A stretch of DNA of 64,000 nt from positions 6,682,254 to 6,746,253 of the forward strand of contig CM042566.1 of the NCBI GenBank assembly GCA_023630585.1, read 5' to 3'. The position numbers and the translations under genes were made by a program. Origin of the DNA: Cranoglanis bouderius. Taxonomy: Eukaryota > Chordata > Actinopteri > Siluriformes > Cranoglanididae. Positions 22,091 through 33,767 of the stretch are shown one piece after another. Numbering within the stretch: position 1 is the stretch's first letter; the number at the start of each line of letters is the position of its first letter. Below the pieces are notes generated by a model. That model was given only the letters and a program-made list of their open reading frames with translations. It made no database searches and was not told the DNA's origin.

Positions 22091-23293
22091 GTATTCCACG
22101 TAACAATTATTCATATATTTATTTACTTATCTATCAACCATTACCTGATCAGTAGGCATTTATGTGTATAATAATGATGTCACAGACCTTTATTCCGGGT
22201 TTTTCTCTAAGATCATTCTCAAAGATCCTTTACCAGCATCTCACACATACCTCATACATAATGTATAAACATATATTTAAATGGTACATGTGTTAATCAG
22301 GACCAGTGTTAAACCTGGTAATGTATTATAAGATTTTTTTAAAGAACCTTATGAAAATTCCAAAGTAATGACAATAAAGAAATACTGTTAGATTTTATAC
22401 ATTTGGGACATTTGTTTAAAAAAAAAAAACTTTGATTTTCTTGAACAGTAACTTACCATCTTTTTTCAGTGAGATGTGCTTTATGTTTCTCCTCATGGAG
22501 GATTGTGAGAAGGAGCTATTCTTCTTTATTTATTTATACATTATTGATTTGCTCAAAACTTTTCCCTGAAACACTTTCCTTACTTTAATGCCTATGCAAT
22601 ATGCATGCGTATGTGTGTTTGAACTGAGAAAGTTCATTACACTAAAGCCCAGCACTGTTAAAATTCTCCTGTACTTCACAAAATGAAAATTAACTACAGG
22701 CTTTATGACCACACCTGACTCTGCAGCATATACAGACACTAGGGCCTCAGAATATTGTGTTATTACTATATTAGTATTATAAGGTGGTGTCTGGGTGAAA
22801 AGCAGCTTTTTGTGGCTTAAAAGTATTAAATGTAGTTTAAACCTGATGTCAGCCATACAAAATCTTATCATGCTGTGACTAATTCACCAATTTTAACAGA
22901 TAAGTAAAAAGACATGCTTTAGGTAAGGTCTTAAGGTACAGTACACCTTATTAAACTTAGATTAAAATTAAATAAGACTTTGTAGCAATGTTTAAAAGTG
23001 TATATGACCATATAAGCATATAAGATCATCATCAATAGGTCTAATTTTTTTTCTAAAACAAAATGGAGGCTGCAACCTCCGAGTGAAACAAGGGTCTAGT
23101 GTTTCACCCAAGTTCCTTTTTCAGTGATCTTCAGAAGATTCTATTTTGAACCCTACGACTGAATGCGGAATCTGAAAGGAGTCCAACTAAAGTCAATTTA
23201 AGAAGCTAAGAACCCTTAAATATCAAAAAAAAAAAAAAAAAAAACCTCTTTCAACCCACTTGAAAGGCTCTTTTTTCCTAAAAATCTCATTTA
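22091..23293. other. Non-coding stretch, nothing recognised
   Basis: AT-rich with A runs near 22418-22429 and 23226-23244. A minus-strand open frame of 113 codons (22530-22871) has no recognisable domain and is probably chance. Confidence 0.4.
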
Positions 23294-23560
23294 CAGTCCC
23301 TCTGAAAGTATTGGAACACCAAGGTCAATTCAAACTTGTTTTCGCTATACAAAGAAGACATTTGGGTTTGAGATCAAAAGATGAATATGAGATAACAGAC
23401 CATAATTTCAGCATTAATTTCATCATATTCACATCTAGATGTGTTAAACAACTTGGAGCATGGCACCTTTTGCTCAGTTTAGCAGTGCACATGTACAGAA
23501 AAATGTTACCTACAGCCCAAAATACATGTGTCTTACAGGTGGATCAATTCAGAGTGAAAA
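23294..23560 (+). mobile_element. Tc1/mariner end fragment
   Basis: It begins after a TA with CAGTCCCTCTGAAAGTATTG, a typical terminal sequence of a teleost Tc1-like family. It continues with CATTTGGGTTTGAGATCAAA and GATGTGTTAAACAACTTGG. No matching right end is obvious, so only one side is claimed. Confidence 0.5.
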
Positions 23561-23974
23561 TGGTTTCTCATTGAAATTGAATCAATCTACAGTTCTCTTG
23601 GAACTTTACCGAGACCACATCACTCAGCGGTTGTTTTGATTTTAGTGTGATTGCCGTATTCTCACAAACCACACCAAAGGAGAAAACACATCAGGATTCG
23701 ATTCAAATGGACTAAACACTGCATATCTGAGAAAACAAAAAAGTTTTCATCTAGCCTTTCCTATGGGTTCTTCAGCTGGTCTCTTTGAGAAAGTAGAACT
23801 TCTTTAGGAACCTATGAAGTCTTAACTACCCAATAAAAACTATTAAGAAACTTTATTAAGAGTGGAATTCAAGTGAGCACAGGTAAATCTGCGCCTGTTC
23901 TTCCAGGAACATGATTGGTTGGCTGTAACAGAATCTTCTAGCATTATGTCCGTATTCTGTTTAATGAGCTGGAT

Positions 23975-24160
23975 CAGTGGTCGCCAACCCTGCTACTGGA
24001 GATCTACCTTCCTGCAGTTTTCATCTCCATCCAAAATCTAACACACCTGTTTTAGCTGATCTTAAGAACTCCTTAAGGCAATGGTTAGATGGTCGGGTGG
24101 GCACGATTATGGTTGGAGCTTCAGCAAGATAGTCTCCAGGAACAGGGTTGGTGACCACTG
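23975..24160. mobile_element. hAT-like MITE (186 bp) with 18-bp terminal inverted repeats
   Basis: The left end CAGTGGTCGCCAACCCTG and the right end CAGGGTTGGTGACCACTG are inverted complements with 17 of 18 matches. The flanking 8 bases (AGCTGGAT and ATCTAGAT) match at 6 of 8, as expected for an aged 8-bp hAT target duplication. There is no coding capacity. Confidence 0.8.
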
Positions 24161-24825
24161 ATCTAGATGGTCTATTGTTTTAAAATTTGACCAGCAAACA
24201 TTCAGGTATGAAGGTTACGTACTAAAATATGTATAAGGTCATGATATTATTGCTGGTACTTTTTTCCCCCAACATATTGGATTTGAGTTCATACATTATG
24301 TACAATCCTTCTATTGTATTGTGCTACACAGAGTGAGATTGTTCATCGCAAACGTACTGTAGACTAGCTCAGTCTGCTGATGATGCATTCTTCATGCTCA
24401 AGCTTTGAAATTTGTTTCTTTCTGATGCTAAATGAGCCATTCACTCCGATTATTGAGACGCTCAGTGCAGCCTGAGAGACTTTTCCCTCCTCATTTTTTT
24501 TTTTTGTTTTTTTTTTTTTTAGACATTTCAAAACAATGCAAGCCCTGTCAGAATGACACCCCAAGACAGGCAGACACACACACACGCACACACACACGCA
24601 CACACACGTCAAACTCGTCAATGTCGGAGAGATTGCAGAAACCGTCAGAGCTTGAACACAGTAAACGCTCAGAGCTGATTTGAATGCATTTGGAAATAAC
24701 ACTGAGGCCTGATATGGGAGATTATGACAACTCAAAAGCAAATGATGGTTTCTGCAATCTGATCTAAGCTACTTGTGCATGGTATCTGAAGTGTGAATGT
24801 GTGTTCTAATAATAGCTTCAGATAC

Positions 24826-24827
<2 letters not shown>
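24161..24827. other. Non-coding stretch with poly(T) and (AC)n tracts
   Basis: A T-rich run at about 24496-24520 and an (AC)n tract at about 24574-24608 lie in otherwise unremarkable sequence. Confidence 0.45.
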
Positions 24828-24901
<74 letters not shown>

Positions 24902-24902
24902 G
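24828..24902. repeat. (CT)n microsatellite
   Basis: About 37 CT units with two interruptions. Confidence 0.97.
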
Positions 24903-25254
24903 CTGATAGTATGCTCATTACTTCATTACTGCAAATGGATGTACTAAAGTTTTTTTTTTTTTCACCCAAGTCATTCTTCTGTGCCTCTGACAACAGTCTG
25001 GAGGACTCCAGCCCGGAAAGGTAGACAGGATTTAAGACATCCTGACATTTGAGATAAAATCAGCACAGTATTAAATCTGACGCTCATGAGAGCGCTCATG
25101 TCTCCATTAATGCATTTTCTGTGTTTCTGTGCATGTTAGTGGAGGTCAAGGCTGAACTAAATGGAAATATACAACTAGTGTTACTCTGGACTCTCCTTTT
25201 GCTGTAAAAGATGCATGCTCTGGGCTGGCTCATGACTGGCATGGAAGCTGGAAA

Positions 25255-25548
25255 ATGCTAAATCAATCAAACATATCAACAAAGCAAAACAATCACAGAA
25301 CAGAAAATGAAACTAGCACAGGAATTTTGGAATGCAGAAGCAAGCAAGCATGCAAACAAACAAACAAGCTAATAAAACTTAAAGCTAATAAACAAACAAA
25401 CAAGCTAATAAAAAATAAATACAATTAAACCAAATGTTACTTTTAGAAACAATAAAAAAATAAACAGAGCAAATCAAAAACACAACAAATCAAACTTTAC
25501 TACAAGAAATATTAAATGAAAGAACAAATAAATAAGTAAATAAATGAA

Positions 25549-25579
<31 letters not shown>

Positions 25580-25782
25580 GCAAGAAGTAGTTAAAAAAAA
25601 ATATCAAACAAACAAAGAAACACAAAAAACAAAACAAAAAAACAAAAAAAACAACACCAGATCAATGTAGCCCACAGGAAATTTCTACATATATATAAAA
25701 ATAATAATAAAGTAAATAAACTACAGTAACAATAAAATAAACTCAAACAAACAAAAAAATAAAATGTGAAACTATATTAAGA

Positions 25783-25848
<66 letters not shown>

Positions 25849-26100
25849 GAGTAACAATAACAACAAAAAAACAGAGCAAATTAAAAAACAACAACAGCAA
25901 ATCCAAGACAGAACATGCATAAAAGCACATCAAAAACAGAAAAGACAAAAACACAACACCAAATCTGAAAACACAACAAATCAATATCAATATCAAAAAG
26001 GCACCAGGAATTTCAAGACACAACAAAAATGCAACGGCAATTCCCCAAAACACAAGTTCATATTAACAATACAGCAGTAAATCTGAAACCACAGCCACAG
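25255..26100. repeat. A/C-rich, strand-asymmetric low-complexity region with degenerate tandem units
   Basis: For about 850 bp the plus strand is dominated by A with C second and few G. It includes AAAC, AAAT and GATA sub-arrays. Recurrent units include AAAACACAACAAATC, AAAACACAACACCAAATCTG, AACAACAACAGCAAATCC and GACACAACAAAAATGC, suggesting a decayed minisatellite with a core near AACACAACA. Open frames here are artefacts. Confidence 0.7.
25783..25848. repeat. (GATA)n microsatellite
   Basis: About 16 uninterrupted GATA units within the A/C-rich region. Confidence 0.98.
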
Positions 26101-26769
26101 TATGAGGAGTCAAATCAGACAAGGCAATTAGTGAATGAACCTCGGAAACATGTCACTGATCAGCTACAGCCGTGCATCAGTCTGAGCGAGTGTGGAAAAC
26201 AAATACACAAATAGCAGTCTGGTAATTATGGTAATCGATTCTGCACTTCTCATTAAGGCGTGGTATATATTTTGTGGTCTTTTTCTTTTGTAAACTCTAA
26301 AAATACAAAATAAACAAATCCATCAATAAATAATTCACCGCATTTCTGTGCAATCGATTTTGCCCAGTCGAAGTGTGTATCAGCGCACACACACTAACAC
26401 AGCCGTGTTCTCTCTTGATCAGCTCAGTATGAAAAACATAGTTTGTTGTCGACAATTTCTATCACCTATTTTCTTTTGAATATTTCATACCAGGGGAAGG
26501 TGCGTGAGTGCTTATGTTTTTGGAGGCAGCTCACGATATATGAAAACGTGCATAATGTGCACATATTGTAGCTTTAAGAAATGTCTTCTATGTTTGAGGG
26601 CAGACAAATGTTTCTATAAGTGTCTGTAAGCAATTGGGGAAAAAAAAAACTATTCTTGAGTATGAATGTCTTTTCTGTATTCAGTTTTCATTTGGATGAG
26701 AACATGGAGTGTTTCTCAAAAAGTGTTGTTTAATTTTCTTAACAAGTGCCAAGACAAATCACATGGTTA
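26101..26769. other. Non-coding stretch, nothing recognised
   Basis: No gene or clear element was seen between the A/C-rich region and the Tc1 fragment. Confidence 0.4.
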
Positions 26770-26940
26770 CAGTGGTGCTTGAAAGTTTGTGAACCTTTTA
26801 GAATTTTCTACATTTCTGCATAAATATGACCTAAAGCATCATAAGATTTTCACACAGGTCCTAAAAGTAGATAAAGAGATTCCAATTAAGCAAATGAAAC
26901 AAAAAATCATTTAATTATTGAGGAAATTGATCTAAAGTAG
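26770..26940 (+). mobile_element. One-ended fragment of the 5637-type Tc1 element
   Basis: It begins after TA with CAGTGGTGCTTGAAAGTTTG, identical to the end of the element at 5637. It stays similar up to ATTGAGGAAATTGATCTAAA. The transposase part and the other end are gone. Confidence 0.85.
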
Positions 26941-28307
26941 AGTTGGCAAATCACTGTGGAATAAAGGGAATAAAACACCTCAAGATGCTGTTCAGCAATA
27001 ATTAATGACAGTTTTCCTATAACAGCACACCCTGTCAGGTTTTATTCCTTACATTTGACATTTAACACTGTGAATTAGGTAAAAGTAGTCATTTTTCAGG
27101 AGTATGTCACTAACAATTAACTGGGTTTGTCATTTGAATGATTCCCAGCCATGTTAATGACGCTCCGCTCCCAGGATTTTAAGTGGCCAGTATAGTGTCT
27201 ATAAAATGACTGACAGGAGGCACATCCAAACACAAACAAGCATTCCAGACCGGAAGTCAGTTTTCCAAAAGGGTTTTTTCAGTGACTAAATAGACTTTTG
27301 CTATGGCCATTTCTTAACATATTGTTGTTGTTTTTTTTTCATCTTCCAGGTTATTTGTACAAGTAAGGAGGTTAAAAAAAAAAATCAACCACCACTAACC
27401 AGGAGCTTCTTCAGTCTTATCTCAAAGTGTCTTAGAAAATCCATTCTCCCTGAAATGTCAACAATTTCAATCACAGTAGAAGACGTATGAAACCCAATGT
27501 GTCCTTTTCCTCTAGTGTGAGTTGTTTAAAGTAAAGCCTAGTCAGTGTTCTTCGTCTCTTTAAACATAACAGAGGTGCAAGAATTCCAATATTGTGGATC
27601 AGTGCTGAAGGATACACACTAAACTTCATCACTTGCAAGAAAGGTTTCTTAGGTAGTCTTAAGCAATGACCTTGAGAGAATATTGAGGTTTTGCAGAAGC
27701 CGAGGTTTGCACAACGTTGCCTGTTTATTACCTTGTGTGGCTTTAAAATGGTGAAAGACATTTCATATTGAAAGTTGACATTTCCAGCAGAATGTGTCAG
27801 AAAGCACATGAACACATTCTCTGTCAGAAATAAGGGTTTCATTGTCAGTATTCTGTTCATCAATAGATCAAGTTGCGTAGGGTTTTAGTTCATAAAAAAA
27901 TAATTATAAAATAAATAAAAAATTCATAATTAAAGGTCCATTTGAGCTGTCAACATTGGTAACTGCACCTGCAAATGGCAGCTTTAATTTGACTTGAATT
28001 TGGCTCACGTTTCGTTAATACTTTTCTCCGACAGCATCATTAATCAAGTTGACTGAAGGCGACATTTCTCTAATCAAACCGCACCAATGCCCCTCGGTGC
28101 CCTCTGAGTGTTTCAGCTCACGATGTACAGTGCATTTAAGTAGGCCAATGTTTCCACCTGCGAAGCCAGATTCCTCCAAAACAGCTGGCTGAAAATAACA
28201 GTAAGGCACATGCGGTAGCAAAGAATAAGCAGAGCAAGCAGCCATGTGTTTCTGCAATACTTTTCTAGCAAGCAGGCAAAACATTTACATTAAGGCTTCC
28301 TTAATTA
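26941..28307. other. Non-coding stretch, nothing recognised
   Basis: Two minus-strand frames of 130 and 89 codons (27471-27863 and 28015-28284) have no domain or repeat link that I recognise. No splice or neighbour support is visible, and I regard them as chance. Confidence 0.35.
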
Positions 28308-28600
28308 ACATCCATCATTTTCCATAACACTTATCCTACACAGGAGCCTATCCCAGGGAACTTGGGGCAGGGTGCCAACCCATTGCAGGGGACAATCACA
28401 AATATTCACACACTGTGGACAATTTGGAATTACCAGTCAGCCTACAATGCATGTCTTTGTACTGGGGGAGGAAACCGAAGTCCCCGGAAACGTGGGGAGG
28501 ACACGTAAGCTCTGCACACACAGGGTGGAGGTGGGATTCGAACCCCCAACCCTGGAGGTGCAAGGCAAACATGCTAACCACTAAGTCACCATGCTCCTTA
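28308..28600 (-). mobile_element. tRNA-derived SINE, family 2
   Basis: The minus strand has a good tRNA-like head with B box GGGTTCGAATCCC (reverse complement near 28532-28545) and an A-box-like AGTGGTTAGCATG. The full body and tail follow down to 28308. It is close in structure to the copy at 11025. Confidence 0.9.
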
Positions 28601-28661
28601 ACTAACATTATATACAGCATTACATAAAGTATAACATGACAGACGGTGCTGCTATATAAAA

Positions 28662-28995
28662 AAAACACTGACATCCAGGACTCCTTCCATGAATCATACA
28701 TAAACTTCTCTGAATGGAAAGCTTCACCAAATTACACCATATTATATGTATTTTCTTTGTTAAACAACATATTTAATAATCCATTTGTTATTAGCCTTTG
28801 ATTACAGTGGAGTGTCTGCCATACAAGTGCCAGTGTATAAGCTGTTACCATAGAAGAGCTGACATGTTAGAACTAGTGCATTAATATAAACCTGCTTATA
28901 TTACAGCCAGAACTACTGTCAGATTTGTGCTGTTATAGAAAATTAATGCACACCTTCTGATGAGAATTCAACCATGCTGTGGTATAAAGAACATT
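28662..28995 (-). mobile_element. Non-autonomous repeat X, copy 4 (partial)
   Basis: It is collinear with copy 1: AACACTGACATCCAGGACTC, CTTCCATGAATC, GGAGTGTCTGCCATACAAGT, ATTACAGCCAGAACTACTG, AATTAATGCACACCTTCTGA and GAATTCAACCATGCTGTGG. It has the same orientation and the same missing outer part as copy 1. Confidence 0.8.
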
Positions 28996-29241
28996 AATAT
29001 ACGATAAACTAGTGAAATTCTTCAGTTAGCATTACAATGTGCTTGGTAGCAAGTTAGCACTGTGAATATGTGAATTCAGAATTTTCTTTCTGAGCCAACT
29101 GAGTGATCTCATCTGCATTAGTAATTCCAGTTTCACTGCTATGTCTCCCATTGCTAGGTTAGTGTTGCTTGTAGGATTTCTTTACCCATTTCTCCTGTAG
29201 TTATGGGATTTTGCATATTAAGGAGTGTAACGAATTTAGCC

Positions 29242-29243
<2 letters not shown>

Positions 29244-29335
<92 letters not shown>
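29244..29335. repeat. (AT)n microsatellite
   Basis: About 46 AT units. Confidence 0.98.
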
Positions 29336-29340
<5 letters not shown>

Positions 29341-29441
29341 TCAAAGCGCGTTATAATCAGTTATAAATATAAATCAACCATAAAGGGGAATGTACGTATA
29401 TATATACAGATAATTAACTACAATAGATTATAATTAATTAC

Positions 29442-29544
<103 letters not shown>

Positions 29545-30359
29545 AGTTTTAGAATTAAATTCGAAGAGGCTGATCAGTTTGTCCACCAAACTCGACAGTG
29601 TAATCTTCGTATTACTCTAAAAGGGGGAGATTATTCTTCTGGCCAAGAGGAATAATTCTCCGGTTCTGTTACTAACACAATAAAGCGTGTAGCGAAAAGC
29701 AAAACGTTAAAGTTACCTTATATATGAGCAGCAACAGAGACAATCAAGCATGATAATCATATATTTTAATAAATGAATGAAACTACGAATACATACAACT
29801 AGATCTAAACAAATAATACATATATACAGGTAAAACGAAAGTAAAGAAAGGAAAGGGGTGAAGATAAAAGAAACTTACAAACAGTTAATCTTGAGAACCA
29901 GCAAAGAATCACGTCACCTAAAATAGGGGCATAAGCTTAAAACGCATCTAGAGATTGATTGAGAATGATACTTGCATTTGTTTCGGTGTTGAGTTCAAGA
30001 TGTGTGCGAGATTCGGCGCATTCGTGAGCCGGAGTTTGTTGATTCCTTCATGCCGTTAGCGGGAAGCTTGACCCGGGTTAACTTGGAGTTGCGTTTTGCC
30101 AGAAGAAGAAAATAAAGTAGTTGACAAGTGGCTGCCGGAAAAACAAGAGATCGAGTAAGGTGTGTCATTGTCTTTTATGGACAACGCCAGTCCACCTCTC
30201 TTTGGGCAATTAACGAATCCAGAATGTGTATTTTGGGAGGGAGAGAGTTTCCTTTGTCTCTCTCCAGACCTGATTTGCATCTCTGGGGTGGAGTCGGATT
30301 AGTACCGTCTTATTATAAAGTATAGTGAAAGGCATAAAATAATGCATCCCATCGTAACA

Positions 30360-31105
30360 GGATATGCGTCATTAATCAGGGCATCAAGAGAGGATTAATT
30401 AGATACCAAATTCGACAGGGTGGGAAGACGTTAAAAGAGTGGTATATCCTTTCACATGGTTATAGGCATTTGAAATTATTCTAAACTTAACTACAAACTC
30501 ATATTAGGTTGATTACACAGGACAAACAATGCATGCATACAAGAATACATCATATACTATTTTGGCATAGTTTAATTTTGTGTTACATTCAGGGAATGTG
30601 CCGTTATGTGTGTGCACCGGTCACTGAGTGTGTGTGTGTAAAAGGGGAGTTTGCATATTCAGTATTCCAGGCGTTCCAAACGGGGTGTCTGGAGAGAGAT
30701 TGTCCCTTGGTGCCTGGAAAAGGGGAGGGGGTCTGTCCAAGAGATCTTTTGAAGTCACCTCGGAGTGGTGGGGTCTCCTAGACTTACTGGCGCCAGTTAG
30801 TGATTTAAGGGAGAGGCCAAAGAGTTAAAAGCTTTACTGAGCCTAGCGTTGATTCGACCAGTTTGATACAGTCCAGACACTACAGGAGATTCTATGTCCC
30901 ATGTTAGCTGTACAACCCACATTTGCCATAGTGCCATACGCTTTGTGACCATTGTGACAGCTGAATGCAAATGTAACGGGGACCTTTTATAAGCTACGTT
31001 GGGTGACAGTCAAAATGTCCCAAGTTTGCTATAGGCCTTTATCACACTTCCACGTTCGAAAGCTGCAAATAGTAGCATAAAAAACTTCTGCTCTAGTCTA
31101 TATCA
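30360..31105. other. Non-coding stretch right of the LTR candidate
   Basis: It contains TGGCGCCAG at 30789, a weak primer-binding-site-like match with only about 8 bases. It also has a motif ACCAAATTCGACAGGG resembling ACCAAACTCGACAGTG at 29586 inside the LTR candidate. It may be leader sequence of the same element, but this is unproven. Confidence 0.3.
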
Positions 31106-31395
31106 ATGACGGCGAGCACAGCAAGGAAATGTTGTTGCGTCCCTAAATGCTCTAATAGTTCCACCAAACAACCCTATCTCAGCTTTAATTTTTTTCCAAC
31201 TGACGAAGAAAAGGTGGATTCATGTTATTCTGTGGGATGAAGGCAAAGGTTTTGCAGTTTTAAAAGGGAGTATTTATGTGTGCAGCCAGCATTTCACTGA
31301 GTCTGACTACTTGTCAACAACCGTTCGTAAACGCCAGAAGTGTGGATTTATACCATCGAGATTTGAATGGAACAACTGGGGAAGTGTTTGAGAAT
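31106..31395 (+). pseudogene. THAP zinc-finger domain fragment, frameshifted
   Basis: THAP domains are C2CH zinc-binding DNA-binding domains found in host THAP proteins and in P-element-type transposases. From ATG at 31106 the frame gives a Cys-rich start (RKCCCVPKCSNSS), then LSFNFFPTDEEK with the Phe-Pro expected in THAP folds. A frameshift and small loss follow near 31210. The +1 frame continues WIHVILWDEGKGFAVLKGS, YVCSQHFTESDY with the CxxH half of the finger, and ends with VPSRF-like IPSRFEWNN. A stop follows soon after (31389). No transposase or other domain follows in frame. Whether it came from a transposon or a host THAP gene cannot be told. Confidence 0.75.
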
Positions 31396-32034
31396 GATTT
31401 TCGAAAATCTTACAATTGTTGTTGATGTGAGGAAGATCTCGAAGCGATGTAGTAATCGTTGCTGCTGCAGAGCAGAAATCAGTTTACGCTAATATTCAGC
31501 CCCAGAAGTGATGACACATGGACTGTGATGAAGGCCTATTGGTAGTCAACCAGGAAATCAACAAACAGGAATAATGCCCTTGGAAACCACCCTACTGACA
31601 AAATAAAAAGAAGTAGAAATCACCAACACCTCCCCGTAGCTGGGTGTCTTGAGCTTTCTAGCTAAACTGGTTAATGATACCAACTCCACGAAAGGGAATA
31701 AATGACATGTTAAAAAATCTAGTTTGTTTAAAGATCTATTTTCCTTTGACTCTTTCACACTCTCAATAGATTACTCTCTGTCCACTGAGGGGAATGCCAG
31801 CTCCTGTCTTTCAATCTATTGTCTGACGTTTTTTTTTGTGCTTGAAGTATCCAACATATCCAAGCTAGCATACGATGTATGTGTACAAATTTCCCAATTC
31901 TGACCTAACAACTCTGACACAGTGGTGATTGCAAATTTCTATTATAGGATTATCAGAGTGACTCCCAGCACCTCAAGAACACTGTGTTATGCAGTATTTT
32001 ATATCCCCTGACCTATGCTTTGAATCCCAATTAG
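31396..32034. other. Non-coding stretch, nothing recognised
   Basis: This could hold decayed sequence of the same element as the THAP fragment, but no conserved motif is visible. Confidence 0.35.
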
Positions 32035-32345
32035 TGCAACAGAAAAGCATTTGCTCTCTCATTGGGAGATCACAAGTTCAAATCCCGACGAAGCCACAGC
32101 CATTCATGGTTGGGAGCCAAGGGAGAAAAATTGGCCATGTTTTCAGGGTGGCAAGCATTGCATACTCTCTCATCCCTGTCAATCACACTGACACTAGCCA
32201 ATCATGGGTGTCTGTAAGCTCATGTATGCAGAAGAGGGCATTCACCTTCCCTGGTTGGTAGCTTTTGTGTGATAGGGGAGAACTGGCTGGTGGTAAGGAA
32301 TTGGCATGTGACCAAATTATGGGAAAAATTGAAAAGAAAATTTAC
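32035..32345 (+). mobile_element. tRNA-like SINE, family 3
   Basis: It matches 17941-18335 in order: GGGAGATCACAAGTTCAAAT, AATTGGCCATG, CTGTCAATCACACTGACACT, AGCCAATCATGGGTGTCTG and GGAATTGGCATGTGACCAAA, with an A-rich end near 32325-32345. Confidence 0.85.
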
Positions 32346-32670
32346 TTTTATTAAAGCTTAATGTAAAGTGCTACCAAATGATGATATATTTTGGCATATA
32401 ACAATACGGTGGTGCAGGAAACATGATACACAGTGGACACTCTATATGCTACAACAATGAAAAAAATCAGGGGCAGCAACATCTGCAATACTGAAAAGAT
32501 CAATAATCTGTCAACGATTTGCAGCAACATGGCAGTAATGTAAATGCAGAGAAGAATGTCTGTGTAGCTTTTTTTAAATATGTAGCTCGTTCTGCGAAGC
32601 AATCCATAATTGAATGTGTATGGCAAAAATCAGTTTAGGAAAAAGGGATTGATCTAAAGAGTACTCTGTG

Positions 32671-32672
32671 AA

Positions 32673-32704
<32 letters not shown>

Positions 32705-32723
32705 ACACACACACACACACACA
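32671..32723. repeat. (AC)n microsatellite
   Basis: About 26 AC units with one T interruption. Confidence 0.97.
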
Positions 32724-32996
32724 GAGCAGTGTTACATTTGCATCTATTAATCTGGCATGCCATTTTATTTGAAGGGACTCAGAATTTAGGCTTAATCTTT
32801 TCTAAATGCAAAGATAAGCAGTATGAGGGTTAAGAGTCATGCTCTGGGATTTGAACTCACAATTTTTCAGACACTACTCAGTGTTATATTAATGTTTTTC
32901 TTTGTTCTCGAACATCACCAAGTTAGATCTGGTATTCCTCTCAAATGCTAATGGATTCAACCTTTGGAAGAATTTGCATTTTTACTGTTTTGGAAA

Positions 32997-32998
<2 letters not shown>

Positions 32999-33052
<54 letters not shown>
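32999..33052. repeat. (GT)n microsatellite
   Basis: About 27 GT units. The open frames on both strands here are artefacts. Confidence 0.98.
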
Positions 33053-33053
<1 letters not shown>

Positions 33054-33214
33054 ATGGTTTTATACCTTGGTGGGAACCAAAAGTACCTACAGTACCTACA
33101 AGGATAGGAATATCTGGCATTTTGTTTTTTTTTTGTTTTTTTCCCAAACCTGATTGGTGAACCTCTGCCCATCATTACTTCTGAAAGACTCTGCCTCTCT
33201 AGTAACACTTACTT

Positions 33215-33448
33215 TTCCAACCTTTTGTTACCCCCGTCCCAACTTTTTTGAGACGTATTGCGGCCATCAAATTAAAAATTACCTTATTTTTTTCTTTTAA
33301 ATGATACATTTCCTCAGTTTAAACATTTGATATGTTTTCTATGTTCTATTGTGAATAACATATCGGTTTATGAGATTTGCAGATCATTACATTCTGTTTT
33401 TATTTACATTTTACCCAGCGTCCCAACTTTTTTGGAATTGGGGTTGTA
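33215..33448 (-). mobile_element. Tc1/mariner terminal fragment
   Basis: The right end reads GTCCCAACTTTTTTGGAATTGGGGTTG followed by TA. Read on the minus strand it starts with the common fish terminus CAACCCCAATTCC. A second CGTCCCAACTTTTTTGAGAC block lies at 33235, the expected inner part. No transposase remnant remains. Confidence 0.7.
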
Positions 33449-33519
33449 TGTTATTAAGCCTATTTCAAGACATTTTTCTCATTCCTTGAAAAAATTTTGT
33501 TGTACTGGCAGATTATTGT

Positions 33520-33605
33520 GCTTCATTCATTCATTCATTCATTCATTCATTGGCAACCTTTTTATCCTGTTCACGATCACTATGAATCTAGAACCACGTT
33601 ACTCA
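33520..33605 (-). mobile_element. SINE family 1, 3' tail fragment with (ATTC)n
   Basis: Several CATT/ATTC units are followed by TTTTATCCTGTTCACGATCA, the reverse complement of the family 1 tail. Confidence 0.5.
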
Positions 33606-33767
33606 CTGTAGCACCATACCACCATTTTTTTTTTTTCAGATACAAACAAATAAATGCTTGAATTATACAAAATCTGCCAAATGAGCAAGACAGGTTCAAG
33701 CTTGATATGAGATAAATCTTAATCTTAATTATTTTAAATGTGTTTTATTTGTAATCTCACAGTAAAT

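Noticed and set aside
24364..25024. Frames rich in Cys-Val or Ser-Leu
   Set aside because: Products of (AC)n and (CT)n tracts.
25783..25848. CRISPR-like regular repeats
   Set aside because: The units are uninterrupted tetranucleotides without spacers, and the genome is vertebrate.
25772..26214. Frames in the A/C-rich block
   Set aside because: Low-complexity translation (Asn, Gln and Lys runs, or Ile-Tyr-Leu-Ser from GATA units).
27471..27863. Minus-strand frame of 130 codons
   Set aside because: Non-repetitive, but with no recognisable domain, no homologous copy in the window and no splice support.
28372..28701. Open frames with similar peptides on both strands
   Set aside because: SINE family 2 translations, matching frames at 9499, 11049 and 43113.
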